A DNA stretch of 26,723 bases from an uncultured Eubacterium sp. (GTDB taxonomy: Bacteria; Bacillota; Clostridia; Lachnospirales; Lachnospiraceae): the NCBI GenBank assembly GCA_948579355.1, contig CAPAOV010000031.1, forward strand, positions 1-26,723. Reading direction: 5' to 3'. The notes under the pieces are model-generated. The model saw only the letters and a program-made list of their open reading frames with translations. It made no database searches and was not told the origin of the DNA. Both the position numbers and the translations under genes were made by a program. Numbering within the stretch: the stretch's first letter is position 1; every line of letters begins with the position of its first letter. Of the stretch, positions 15,377 through 23,413 are shown in pieces.

Positions 15377-15408
15377 ATGTCGTCGGCATTACGGCGGAAG
15401 AGGTGACT

Positions 15409-16203
15409 ATGCAATTATATAGTATTGCCAGCGGAAGCAGCGGGAACTGCATTTACGTTGGCACAAAAGAATCAGGTATTTTAGTTGATGTGGGGATTAG
15501 TAAAAAAAGAATTTGCGAGGGGTTGGAGCGGGAGGGTTTCAATCTCGAATGTATCAAAGCAATTCTTATTACTCACGAACATATCGACCATGTGAGTGGA
15601 TTGGGGCCGATTTTACGAAAGGTACCAATCCCTGTTTATGCCACGAGGGAGACGATTGATGCGATTTGGAAAAAGGGTAATATGGCTCATGTTGATGAGG
15701 ATTTGTTTCATGCCATCGTACCGGAACAGCCGTTTCAGGTGGCAGACATTCAGGTGATGCCGGTTCCGATTTCCCATGATGCGGCAAATCCGGTATGCTA
15801 TACTTTGCAGGGTGACAACCAGAAAATCGGAATTGCTACCGATACCGGATGTTATACTGCGGATATGGTAGAGTATCTCAGAGAATGTAACGCACTTTTA
15901 TTAGAGGCCAATCACGATATTAATTTATTACAGGTCGGCAAGTATCCCTATTCTTTGAAAATGAGGATTTTGGGAGAGAAAGGACATCTTTCCAACGATG
16001 CCTCCGCCCGATTTTTACAGGAATTGTGGAGCCCCAAATTGCAGCATATCGTCTTGGGGCATCTGAGTGAGGAAAACAATTTTCCGGAATTAGCATACAA
16101 TACGGTAACGTTTGAATTAGAGCAGAATGCGTTTTGGAGTATGCAGGATATTGAGCTGCTCGTTGCACACCGGAGAAGTCCATCGAAACTGATTACCATA
16201 TAA
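15409..16203 (+). CDS. walJ: MBL-fold metallohydrolase, YycJ/WalJ family
   Basis: This 264-residue metallo-beta-lactamase-fold protein starts MQLYSIASGSSGNC and carries the metal-binding HEHIDH at 56-61. A further histidine follows in PISHDA, an Asp in ATDTGC, and a late His in VLGHLSEENN. That combination is typical of WalJ (YycJ), in Bacillus encoded with the WalRK wall-stress system and proposed to be an exonuclease; here no WalRK genes are adjacent. I use the ATG at 15409, with GGAAGAGG five nt upstream, rather than the in-frame GTG at 15403, which overlaps the SD. Confidence 0.88.
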   Translation: MQLYSIASGSSGNCIYVGTKESGILVDVGISKKRICEGLEREGFNLECIKAILITHEHIDHVSGLGPILRKVPIPVYATRETIDAIWKKGNMAHVDEDLFHAIVPEQPFQVADIQVMPVPISHDAANPVCYTLQGDNQKIGIATDTGCYTADMVEYLRECNALLLEANHDINLLQVGKYPYSLKMRILGEKGHLSNDASARFLQELWSPKLQHIVLGHLSEENNFPELAYNTVTFELEQNAFWSMQDIELLVAHRRSPSKLITI

Positions 16204-16263
16204 TATAGGTGGAACAATATTACATAAGCGGCAATGAAGAACGCTGTGGAATGGAGGATAACA

Positions 16264-16536
16264 ATGAAAAAGATAATTATTACTGTCGTAGGAAAGGACA
16301 GTGTCGGGATAATTGCTAAAGTATGCAATTATTTAGCAGATAACAGGATTAATATTCTGGATATATCGCAGACGATTGTCGACGGCTTTTTTAATATGAT
16401 GATGATTGTTGATTTTTCGGATGTAGATAAGAATTTTGTAGAGATATCAGATGAACTGGAAAAGCTGGGCAACGGGATTGGCTGCGTGATTCGTGTGCAG
16501 CGCGAAGAAATTTTTGATAACATGCATCGTCTGTGA
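16264..16536 (+). CDS. ACT-domain protein, UPF0237 family
   Basis: A single ACT domain of 90 residues (KKIIITVVGKDSVGIIAKVCNYLADNRINILDISQTI), the usual length for UPF0237. ACT domains bind amino acids or other small ligands and regulate partners. The ATG at 16264 with GGAGG upstream fits the family start; the in-frame codon at 16234 would add ten unrelated residues. It lies 15 nt before the UPF0210 gene, a widely conserved pairing that suggests the two proteins work together, although neither has a settled role. Confidence 0.9.
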   Translation: MKKIIITVVGKDSVGIIAKVCNYLADNRINILDISQTIVDGFFNMMMIVDFSDVDKNFVEISDELEKLGNGIGCVIRVQREEIFDNMHRL

Positions 16537-16551
16537 GATGGGAGGTTCGGG

Positions 16552-17916
16552 ATGATAAATATTCACGAAGTCAATGAGACGAATAAAATGATAGAAAAAG
16601 AAAATCTCGATGTGCGCACGATTACATTGGGAATCAGCCTGTTAGATTGTATTGACAGCGATTTGGACAGATTATGTGAGAACATCTATAGAAAAATAAC
16701 GGAGACGGCTAAAGATTTAGTGTCAACCGGAGAGGAAATCAGCCGGGAGTTTGGGATACCAATCGTAAATAAGCGCATCTCGGTGACTCCGATTGCCCTC
16801 ATAGGAGCGGCGGCCTGCAAAAATGCGGATGATTTTGTCGCCATCGCGCAGACGATGGACAGAGCCGCAAAAGAAGTGGGAGTGAATTTTATCGGCGGAT
16901 ATACGGCGCTAGTTTCCAAGAAAATGACAGAAGCGGACCGCAACCTGATATGCTCCATTCCGAAAGCGTTGTCGACTACGGAATATATATGTAGTTCCGT
17001 AAACGTCGGTTCTACCAAGACGGGACTTGATATGGACGCTATTCTGCTTATGGGCAAGGTCATTCAAGAGACATCTGTCTTAACAAAAGATAAGGATTCG
17101 ATTGGCTGCGCCAAATTGGTTGTATTTTGTAATGCACCGGACGACAACCCCTTTATGGCGGGGGCTTTCCACGGTGTGACCGAGGGGGACGCGGTCATTA
17201 ATGTCGGTGTCAGCGGCCCGGGAGTTGTCAAGACGGCCCTTGATAAGGTAAAAGGAAAAGATTTCAGCGTTGTCTGTGAGACTATTAAAAAGACGGCGTT
17301 TAAGATTACCCGTGTGGGCCAGTTAGTTGCCCACGAGGCCTCGAAACGTCTGGGCGTTCCGTTCGGAATTATTGATTTATCGCTCGCTCCGACTCCGGCC
17401 GTAGGCGACAGCATTGCGGAGATTTTTGAGTCGCTTGGTCTGGAGCGCGCCGGCGCTCCGGGAACGACGGCGGCGCTTGCCATGCTTAACGACCAGGTGA
17501 AAAAGGGTGGTGTGATGGCTTCTTCTTATGTGGGAGGACTCAGCGGCGCCTTTATCCCTGTCAGTGAAGATCAGGGTATGATTGACGCGGTGACGGAGGG
17601 AGCGCTTACGCTGGAGAAGCTGGAAGCCATGACCTGCGTCTGTTCCGTGGGCCTGGATATGATTGCCATCCCCGGCGATACGAAAGCGACGACAATTGCC
17701 GGTATTCTTGCAGACGAGATGGCGATTGGTATGGTGAACCAGAAGACGACGGCGGTTCGTCTCATTCCGGTGCAGGGAAAAGGCGTAGGGGAAAAAGTCG
17801 AATTTGGCGGATTGCTTGGTTATGCGCCGATTATGCCGGTAAATGCCTTTTCGTGCGACGATTTTGTTACGAGAACCGGACGCATTCCGGCGCCGATTCA
17901 CAGTTTTAAAAATTAG
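16552..17916 (+). CDS. UPF0210 / DUF711 (PFL-like) family protein
   Basis: This 454-residue protein, including MINIHEVNETNKMIEKENLDVRTITLGISLLDC at its start, matches the UPF0210 family, which has a fold related to pyruvate formate-lyase. Long alanine/glycine-rich stretches (VNVGVSGPGVVKTAL, GGLSGAFIPVSEDQGMIDA) are conserved in the family. Its biochemical activity is not known to me. No C-terminal glycyl-radical motif of the PFL type is visible, so radical chemistry should not be assumed. The SD GGGAGG is six nt before the ATG. The pairing with the upstream ACT-domain gene suggests a ligand-controlled enzyme, as inference. Confidence 0.9.
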   Translation: MINIHEVNETNKMIEKENLDVRTITLGISLLDCIDSDLDRLCENIYRKITETAKDLVSTGEEISREFGIPIVNKRISVTPIALIGAAACKNADDFVAIAQTMDRAAKEVGVNFIGGYTALVSKKMTEADRNLICSIPKALSTTEYICSSVNVGSTKTGLDMDAILLMGKVIQETSVLTKDKDSIGCAKLVVFCNAPDDNPFMAGAFHGVTEGDAVINVGVSGPGVVKTALDKVKGKDFSVVCETIKKTAFKITRVGQLVAHEASKRLGVPFGIIDLSLAPTPAVGDSIAEIFESLGLERAGAPGTTAALAMLNDQVKKGGVMASSYVGGLSGAFIPVSEDQGMIDAVTEGALTLEKLEAMTCVCSVGLDMIAIPGDTKATTIAGILADEMAIGMVNQKTTAVRLIPVQGKGVGEKVEFGGLLGYAPIMPVNAFSCDDFVTRTGRIPAPIHSFKN

Positions 17917-17934
17917 AATTAGGAGGATGAAACA

Positions 17935-19134
17935 ATGTCATTATCATTATCGAAGAAAGCAAGTCAGGTAAAACCATCGTCTACATTGGCGATTACAGCA
18001 AAGGCAAAAGCGCTCAGGGCACAGGGAGTCGATGTGGTTGGATTTGGAGCCGGAGAACCGGATTTTAATACACCGGATAATATTAATCAGGTGGCTGTTG
18101 AGGCAATCCATAGTGGATTTACAAAGTATACGCCGGCTTCTGGTATTGATGAGCTGAAACAGGCGGTCAGTGACAAATTCCGTACGTTTAATCATTTGGA
18201 ATACGGATTGGACCAGATTGTCATAAGCAATGGCGGCAAACATTCTCTTACCAATATTTTTACGGCAATTATTAATGATGGCGATGAGGTAATCATTCCG
18301 GCGCCATTCTGGCTCAGTTATCCGGAAATCGTAAAACTGGCAGGCGGCATTCCGGTTATTGTTGAGACGACGATGGAAGAGAATTTCAAAATAACGCCGG
18401 AGAAGCTGGCGGCTGCCTGCAATGAGAAGACAAAGGCGTTCATTTTAAATACGCCGAACAATCCGACCGGCATGATATATTCCCGACAAGAGCTGGAAGA
18501 GCTGGCAAAGGTAATTGTGGAAAAGGATATCTATGTAGTCGCAGACGAGATGTACGAGTATTTGATTTATGGTAACGATGAGCATGTGAGTATCGGCTCG
18601 TTGGGGCAGGATATTTACGAGCGCACGATTACGTGCAGCGGACTCTCTAAAAGCTATGCCATGACGGGGTGGCGAATCGGATATACGGGAGCGAGCAAAG
18701 AAATTACCAAATTAATGAGCAGTGTTCAGAGCCACGAGACGTCAAATCCGAATTCAATTGCACAAAAAGCGGCTTTGGAAGCGCTGACCGGCCCACAGGA
18801 CAAAGTGGAAGAGATGATTGCCGAGTTCGGAAAACGGAAGAATTATATATATGACCGCCTGAAAGTGCTGCCATATGTAAATGTTATCGAGCCAAAAGGC
18901 GCCTTTTATGCTTTTGTTGATGTGAGCGCCATTTTTGACAAAGAGTATCAGGGGAAGAAAATCGGTGATGTGAATGCGCTGGCAACGATTTTATTAGAGG
19001 ATTACAGCGTCGCCGTTGTTCCTTGTACGGATTTTGGATTTTCCGGATACATCCGTCTTTCCTATGCCATTTCCATGAAGCAGATTGGCAAGGGTATTGA
19101 CCAGATAGAAACGTTCCTAAAGGAGTTAAATTGA
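17935..19134 (+). CDS. PLP-dependent aspartate-type aminotransferase
   Basis: This 399-residue class I fold-type I aminotransferase probably interconverts aspartate and oxaloacetate with 2-oxoglutarate/glutamate. It shows GAGEPDFNTP near residue 40, the NTPNNPTG segment, YVVADEMYEYL and the PLP lysine Lys239 in SGLSKSYAMTGWR. A C-terminal FSGYIRLSYA holds the arginine that binds the substrate carboxylate. These are features of the Ib subgroup of Bacillus and Thermus AspB. Related members act on other amino acids or in lysine or methionine pathways, so the exact substrate is inferred. Its stop codon overlaps the start of the next Nudix gene (TGATG). Confidence 0.92.
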   Translation: MSLSLSKKASQVKPSSTLAITAKAKALRAQGVDVVGFGAGEPDFNTPDNINQVAVEAIHSGFTKYTPASGIDELKQAVSDKFRTFNHLEYGLDQIVISNGGKHSLTNIFTAIINDGDEVIIPAPFWLSYPEIVKLAGGIPVIVETTMEENFKITPEKLAAACNEKTKAFILNTPNNPTGMIYSRQELEELAKVIVEKDIYVVADEMYEYLIYGNDEHVSIGSLGQDIYERTITCSGLSKSYAMTGWRIGYTGASKEITKLMSSVQSHETSNPNSIAQKAALEALTGPQDKVEEMIAEFGKRKNYIYDRLKVLPYVNVIEPKGAFYAFVDVSAIFDKEYQGKKIGDVNALATILLEDYSVAVVPCTDFGFSGYIRLSYAISMKQIGKGIDQIETFLKELN

Positions 19135-19670
19135 TGGAGAAGTTCAAATTTTTGAGTAAAAAGCTGGAGCACAGCGGACGGATTTTAGATTTTTACACGT
19201 ATGATTTGCAAGTGCCAAATGGAAATATAGCGCATTGGGATGTGTTAGAGCATAAAGGGGCGGCTGCGATTATTCCGGTAGATGAAGAGGGAAAGATAAT
19301 TTTAGTCCGTCAATATCGAGGAGCAATTGATGATTTGTTGTTGGAGATTCCGGCGGGAGGCCGCGATAGCAAAGAAGAAGATTTTGCTATTTGCGCGGCA
19401 AGAGAACTGGAGGAGGAAATCGGCTATCGCTCGGATAAGATTTGTCATTTAGTCGATTATCATTCTGCCGCCGCCTATACAAGTGAAAAAATCGCAATCT
19501 ATTATACGGAGAGCTTGATTCCGTCCAAACAGCATCTCGATGAAAATGAATTTGTGCAGATAGAGCGCTATACGTTAGAAGAACTGGTATCCATGATTGC
19601 TCGTGGAGAGATTACGGATGGAAAGACAATTGCCGGTATCATGGCATATAAGGTTTTAAAAAATAAATAG
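19134..19670 (+). CDS. Nudix hydrolase, ADP-ribose pyrophosphatase-like
   Basis: A 178-residue Nudix protein with a complete box at about residues 79-101: G-x5-E, then ARELEEEIGY. The surrounding pattern (VLEHKGAAAIIPV, ILVRQYRGAIDDLLLEIPAGG, then a tyrosine-containing AAAYTSEKI) resembles the ADP-ribose pyrophosphatase (NudF) subfamily, which splits ADP-ribose into AMP and ribose 5-phosphate. The start overlaps the aminotransferase stop by one nt, with AGGAG eight nt upstream; a TTG one codon earlier is less likely. In Bacillus subtilis nudF also lies near spoIIM, so this neighbourhood looks conserved. Confidence 0.9.
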   Translation: MEKFKFLSKKLEHSGRILDFYTYDLQVPNGNIAHWDVLEHKGAAAIIPVDEEGKIILVRQYRGAIDDLLLEIPAGGRDSKEEDFAICAARELEEEIGYRSDKICHLVDYHSAAAYTSEKIAIYYTESLIPSKQHLDENEFVQIERYTLEELVSMIARGEITDGKTIAGIMAYKVLKNK

Positions 19671-19698
19671 CATGTTTTTCGTATTGTCCACATAGGAT
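19670..19698 (+). promoter_or_regulatory. Candidate sigma-E (mother-cell) promoter for spoIIM
   Basis: GCATGTT (19670-19676) and CATAGGAT (19691-19698) are 14 nt apart. They match the sigma-E consensus (about KMATATT, 14-15 nt, CATACAMT) at 6 of 7 and 6 of 8 positions, about 50 nt before the spoIIM start. SpoIIM is sigma-E controlled in Bacillus subtilis. This is a visual match only. Confidence 0.5.
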
Positions 19699-19746
19699 GG
19701 GAAATGGGGATAGCGTTGTTTGGCTGTTCCGGAGAGGAGTGGGCAT

Positions 19747-20298
19747 ATGCGCAGACATCGTCACAGCCAATTGGGAAATTCGGAATATCTACAAAAGATA
19801 ATTCTGTTTTTTCTGATTGGCTTTTTTGTTGGTGCTGTTTTTTATTATTTTTTTCAACATTCATTTGAGGGGATACGCAAACAACTGGAAGATAATCTGG
19901 CGCTTTGGTCGCAGGAGGGAAAAGACGGCTCTTCGATGTTTGTGAAGAGTTTTTGGCAGCATGGGAAGTATTTGCTTTTATTTGGCGTGTTCTCGCTCAG
20001 TGTCCTGAAAGGGGTATATCCCAAAGTATTCGTCTGTTATACCGGCCTGCGCAATGGTTTTTTGCTTCTGTTTTTTCTCTATGCGAAAGGGGCATTCGGT
20101 TTCGTTATCTATTTTGTCAGCCTGTTTCCGCAGGCGTTGCTGTTTGTGCCGCTATACCTTTCCCTGTTTCGGATAGTAAAGGAAAACAGACAGGAGAAAC
20201 ACAAGCTGACACGATGGTTTGGTATCGCTTTTGTGTTTATCGCTGCCTGTCTGTTGGAAGTAAAAGTAAATCTTCCGCTGATGGAAGCATTATTATAG
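19747..20298 (+). CDS. spoIIM: Stage II sporulation protein M
   Basis: SpoIIM is a mother-cell membrane protein of the DMP complex (SpoIID, SpoIIM, SpoIIP) that drives peptidoglycan remodelling during engulfment of the forespore. The 183 residues begin with a short basic N-terminus, then a membrane helix (about 18-38; IILFFLIGFFVGAVFYYFF). A soluble loop follows, then about four more hydrophobic helices, with the family-like LLLFGVFSLSVLKGVYPKVFVCYTGLRNGF. The ATG at 19747 has GGAGAGGAG just upstream; an in-frame TTG at 19720 would run through the SD and is rejected. Its 3' end overlaps the convergent DAHP synthase gene by six nt and no terminator is visible. Its presence implies an endospore-forming ancestry. 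Confidence 0.9.
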   Translation: MRRHRHSQLGNSEYLQKIILFFLIGFFVGAVFYYFFQHSFEGIRKQLEDNLALWSQEGKDGSSMFVKSFWQHGKYLLLFGVFSLSVLKGVYPKVFVCYTGLRNGFLLLFFLYAKGAFGFVIYFVSLFPQALLFVPLYLSLFRIVKENRQEKHKLTRWFGIAFVFIAACLLEVKVNLPLMEALL

Positions 20299-21321
20299 CC
20301 GATTGGCAATCTTATCAATGAGGCGTTCGGTTTCTTCCCAGCCGAGACACGGGTCAGTAATGGATTTACCGTATTCATGTTCATTTACTTTCTGGCTGCC
20401 GGAGAGCAGGTAGCTCTCGACCATGACGCCTTTGACTAAGGAAGAGATGGCCGGATTTACCATGCGGCTGTGCAGCACTTCATCCACAATTCGCGGCTGT
20501 TCGTAATATTTTTTGCCGGAGTTGGAATGGTTGGCATCTACAATACAAGCTGGATTTTGTAATTCCAGAAGGGAATATTTTTCGTGCAGACGTTCCAAAT
20601 CTTCGTAATGATAGTTCGGAATGGCTTGTCCGTGTTTATTAACGGCGCCTCTCAAAATCGTGTGTGCCAGCGGATTACCGTCTGTGCAGACTTCGTATCC
20701 GCGGTAGAGGAATGTATGGCTGCTCTGCGCGGCAATGCAGGAATTGAGCATAACGGAAAAATCACCGCTTGTCGGATTTTTCATTCCGGCGGGAACATCC
20801 ATTCCGCTCACGGTCATACGGTGCTGCTGGTCTTCCACCGAGCGAGCGCCCACCGCTACATAAGATAAAATGTCGCTGATATACGGCCAGTTTTCCGGAT
20901 AAAGCATCTCGTCAGCAGCGAAGAGTCCGGTTTCGGAAATGGCACGTAAATGCATTTTTCTCATGGCAATCAGACCTTCCATGAAGTCTTCTTCCTTTTC
21001 CGGGTCAGGCTGATGAACGATTCCTTTATATCCCTCTCCCGTAGTACGAGGCTTATTTGTATATATACGCGGGATGATGAGAATTTTTTCTTTTACTTTT
21101 TCCTGCATCGCAGCAAGGCGGGTAATGTATTCACATACGGAATCTTCATGGTCGGCCGAGCATGGTCCGATGATAAGAAGAAACTGCTCCGAATCTCCCG
21201 TAATAATATCTTTAATCTTGGCATCCCGTTCTTTTTTCTGTTCTTTTTGTTCCGCTGTCAGTGGATACAGCTCCTGTAACACTTCCGGGGAAATTATTTC
21301 TTTTTTGTAATGAATAGCCAT
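20293..21321 (-). CDS. 3-deoxy-7-phosphoheptulonate (DAHP) synthase, class I alpha
   Basis: The enzyme condenses phosphoenolpyruvate with erythrose 4-phosphate, the first step of the shikimate pathway to aromatic amino acids. The 342 residues match the E. coli AroF/G/H type: LLIIGPCSADHEDS, KPRTTGEGYKGI, DVPAGMKNPTSGDFSVMLNS, CIVDANHSNSGKK and a C-terminal KSITDPCLGWEET. Length and N-terminal extension fit the feedback-regulated alpha type, but which aromatic acid inhibits it cannot be read off. AAGGAG lies about ten nt before the ATG. It is the only protein gene on the minus strand that I accept, and it is a single-gene unit with its own promoter. Confidence 0.95.
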   Translation of the reverse strand: MAIHYKKEIISPEVLQELYPLTAEQKEQKKERDAKIKDIITGDSEQFLLIIGPCSADHEDSVCEYITRLAAMQEKVKEKILIIPRIYTNKPRTTGEGYKGIVHQPDPEKEEDFMEGLIAMRKMHLRAISETGLFAADEMLYPENWPYISDILSYVAVGARSVEDQQHRMTVSGMDVPAGMKNPTSGDFSVMLNSCIAAQSSHTFLYRGYEVCTDGNPLAHTILRGAVNKHGQAIPNYHYEDLERLHEKYSLLELQNPACIVDANHSNSGKKYYEQPRIVDEVLHSRMVNPAISSLVKGVMVESYLLSGSQKVNEHEYGKSITDPCLGWEETERLIDKIANRL

Positions 21322-21339
21322 TTTTGAAATCTCCTTTTT

Positions 21340-21383
21340 ATATCATACGTTGATATCTTACTCCTTTTTCCCATTGGTGTCAA
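21340..21383 (-). promoter_or_regulatory. DAHP synthase promoter with overlapping palindrome
   Basis: On the minus strand a perfect TTGACA (21383-21378) and TAAGAT (21360-21355) are 17 nt apart. The inverted repeat ATATCA-TACGT-TGATAT (21340-21356) overlaps the end of the -10 and the expected start site, where a repressor would block initiation. No terminator/antiterminator or T-box is visible in the short leader, so control is probably at the DNA level. Confidence 0.65.
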
Positions 21384-21404
21384 ATGTTCATAATTTCGTA
21401 ACAA

Positions 21405-21433
21405 TTGCATTGTATAGTTAGATAGGTTATAAA
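21405..21433 (+). promoter_or_regulatory. Candidate promoter of the ABC operon
   Basis: TTGCAT (21405-21410) and TATAAA (21428-21433) are 17 nt apart on the plus strand, divergent from the DAHP synthase promoter 22 nt away. A palindrome, ACAAT-TGC-ATTGT (21401-21413), covers the -35. The -35 is weak, so the assignment is tentative. Confidence 0.4.
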
Positions 21434-21507
21434 TGCGTTATTTGGATTTCTGATGACGCTCTTGTTTTGTATAACTATTCTGATTACATATAAGGAGGGG
21501 TTCTGTT

Positions 21508-22509
21508 TTGATTAAGGTAGAACATTTGGTGAAACGTTACGGTAATCGTAATGTTGTTGACAATCTGAGTTTTACGGTGGGGAAAGGACAGATTGTCGGC
21601 TTTTTGGGGCCAAACGGTGCCGGTAAGTCTACGACAATGAACATGATAACCGGTTATATCTCTGCGACAGAGGGAAACATTGAAATTGACGGAATTGATA
21701 TTTTTGAAGAACCGGAGAAAGCTAAAAAGAAGATTGGTTATCTGCCGGAGCAGCCGCCGGTATATCCGGATATGCTCGTGCGCGAGTATCTCAGTTTTGT
21801 CTGTGATTTGAAAAAGGTGAAAAAGGAGAAGAAAGAGCAGACGATTTCCAAAGTAATGCGCAGGACGAAGACGAACGATGTGGCAGAACGCTTAATCAAA
21901 AACCTCTCGAAAGGATACCGGCAGCGTGTGGGACTGGCGGGCGCAATGATAGGCGACCCGGAGATTTTGATTTTGGATGAGCCGACTGTCGGGCTCGACC
22001 CGAAACAGATTTTGGAAATCAGGGATTTGATTCGTGATTTGAGTAAGAAACATACGATATTGTTAAGTTCTCATATTATGCAGGAAGTGAGCGCGGTCTG
22101 CAACCAGATTATTATCATCAACGAGGGAAAGATGATTGTTGCGGATACGCCGGATAAGATAGCTACCCATATTGAGCAGACGAATGAAATCAAGATGCTT
22201 GTTCGCGGAAACAGGGAATTAGTGAAAAGTACATTAGAGCAGTTGGAAAGAGTGAAAGAGTTTTCTGTGAATAAAACGGAAGAGGAAAGCGAGTGCGAAG
22301 TCCTCGTTGTCTGTGACGCCGATATGGATTTAAGGGAAGATTTGTTTTTTGCTTTTGCCGATATTAAGTGTCCAATTTTGGAGATGAACAGCCGCGTGCC
22401 TAGTCTGGAAGAAGTATTTATTAAACTGACGGGAAATGGCAGCGGTCAGCGGGCAGAGAGAAAACGCAGAAAGAAAAAGGAGGAAGTAAAAAATGATAGC
22501 GGTTTATAA
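21508..22509 (+). CDS. ABC transporter ATP-binding protein, GldA-like
   Basis: This 333-residue ATPase energises the membrane complex encoded by the following genes. It carries Walker A GPNGAGKSTT, the Q-loop within YLPEQPPVYP, signature LSKGYRQRVGLAGA (a variant of LSGGQ), Walker B ILILDEP and the switch histidine in LLSSHIM. The C-terminal extension (about 225-333) is typical of the CcmA/GldA-type exporters and ends in a basic stretch. The start is a TTG, with AAGGAGGGG about eight nt upstream and no nearby ATG in frame. It overlaps the permease gene by 17 nt. The cargo is unknown. Confidence 0.92.
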   Translation: MIKVEHLVKRYGNRNVVDNLSFTVGKGQIVGFLGPNGAGKSTTMNMITGYISATEGNIEIDGIDIFEEPEKAKKKIGYLPEQPPVYPDMLVREYLSFVCDLKKVKKEKKEQTISKVMRRTKTNDVAERLIKNLSKGYRQRVGLAGAMIGDPEILILDEPTVGLDPKQILEIRDLIRDLSKKHTILLSSHIMQEVSAVCNQIIIINEGKMIVADTPDKIATHIEQTNEIKMLVRGNRELVKSTLEQLERVKEFSVNKTEEESECEVLVVCDADMDLREDLFFAFADIKCPILEMNSRVPSLEEVFIKLTGNGSGQRAERKRRKKKEEVKNDSGL

Positions 22510-23389
22510 AAAAGAATTACGTTCCTATTTCACAAATGCGATTGCATGGGTATTTATGGCGTTTTTTCTTGCTTTAGCGGGATTGTTCTTTTTCAGTTAT
22601 AATTTGGCCGGCGGGAGTCTGGATTTTTCCGTTGTATACAGCGGTATCGAAATCTTTTTTGTATTGTTGTTAATTCCGGTACTGACGATGAAGAGCATGG
22701 CGGAAGAGAAACACCAGAAGACAGACCAGTTACTCTATACGTCGCCGGTATCCATCGGTAAAATTGTGGCGGGTAAATATATGGCGTTAGTCAGTTTGTT
22801 TGCCATTGTCATGTTGTTTATTTCCATATATCCGATTATACTACAGAATCTGGCGAATGCGTCTTCCGCGGATGGCGCGGCATACACGGTGAATTATGCG
22901 GTTTCCTATGGAAGTACGCTCGGTTTCTTCCTGCTAGGGTGCGCCTATATTGCTATCGGAGTTTTTATCTCTTCCCTGACAGAGAGTCAGGTGATAGCGG
23001 CGGTTGCGATTGGCGTCTTAAATATTTTTACGATTATGATGTCCGGCATTGCCAATATGCTGCCGTCCAACAAAGTGTTTATGCTCGCCTTTTTTATCGT
23101 TTTGATTGCCGTTTTGGCCTTTTGCCTGAACTTGTGGATACACAATGTATGGGTTTCCGCTTTCGCGGGTATTCTGGCTGAAATTACGCTTGTCGTATTA
23201 TACATTTTCTTTTCGTCGAAATTTGACGGTCTTCTGTACAAGGTGTTAAGCGCCATATCCTTTACCGACCGCTATACTAATTTTACTTACGGTATTTTGG
23301 ATTTCAGCGCCTTATTCTATTATCTCAGTGTCTGCTTCCTTTTTCTTTTCTTAACGGTTCAGAGAATTAAGAAGCTGCGATATAACTAA
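22493..23389 (+). CDS. ABC transporter permease, GldF-like
   Basis: This 298-residue membrane protein with about seven hydrophobic segments (first at about 17-38) resembles the GldF/ABC-2 permease family. The start MIAVYKKELRSYFTNAIAWV, the soluble KSMAEEKHQKTDQLLYTSPVS segment and the following SLFAIVMLF helix are characteristic. It pairs with the ATPase whose 3' end it overlaps; the AGGAGG SD lies inside that gene. In gliding Bacteroidetes the related complex supports motility. Here no other gliding genes are visible, so the role is open. Confidence 0.88.
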   Translation: MIAVYKKELRSYFTNAIAWVFMAFFLALAGLFFFSYNLAGGSLDFSVVYSGIEIFFVLLLIPVLTMKSMAEEKHQKTDQLLYTSPVSIGKIVAGKYMALVSLFAIVMLFISIYPIILQNLANASSADGAAYTVNYAVSYGSTLGFFLLGCAYIAIGVFISSLTESQVIAAVAIGVLNIFTIMMSGIANMLPSNKVFMLAFFIVLIAVLAFCLNLWIHNVWVSAFAGILAEITLVVLYIFFSSKFDGLLYKVLSAISFTDRYTNFTYGILDFSALFYYLSVCFLFLFLTVQRIKKLRYN

Positions 23390-23413
23390 AAAAGGAAGAA
23401 AGGGAGAATTGTC

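Noticed and set aside
16234..16263. CGG-less GGAATGGAGG before the UPF0237 gene as a third copy of the leader element
   Set aside because: It matches only around the SD; no hairpins, CCGA loop or complementary arm are present upstream.
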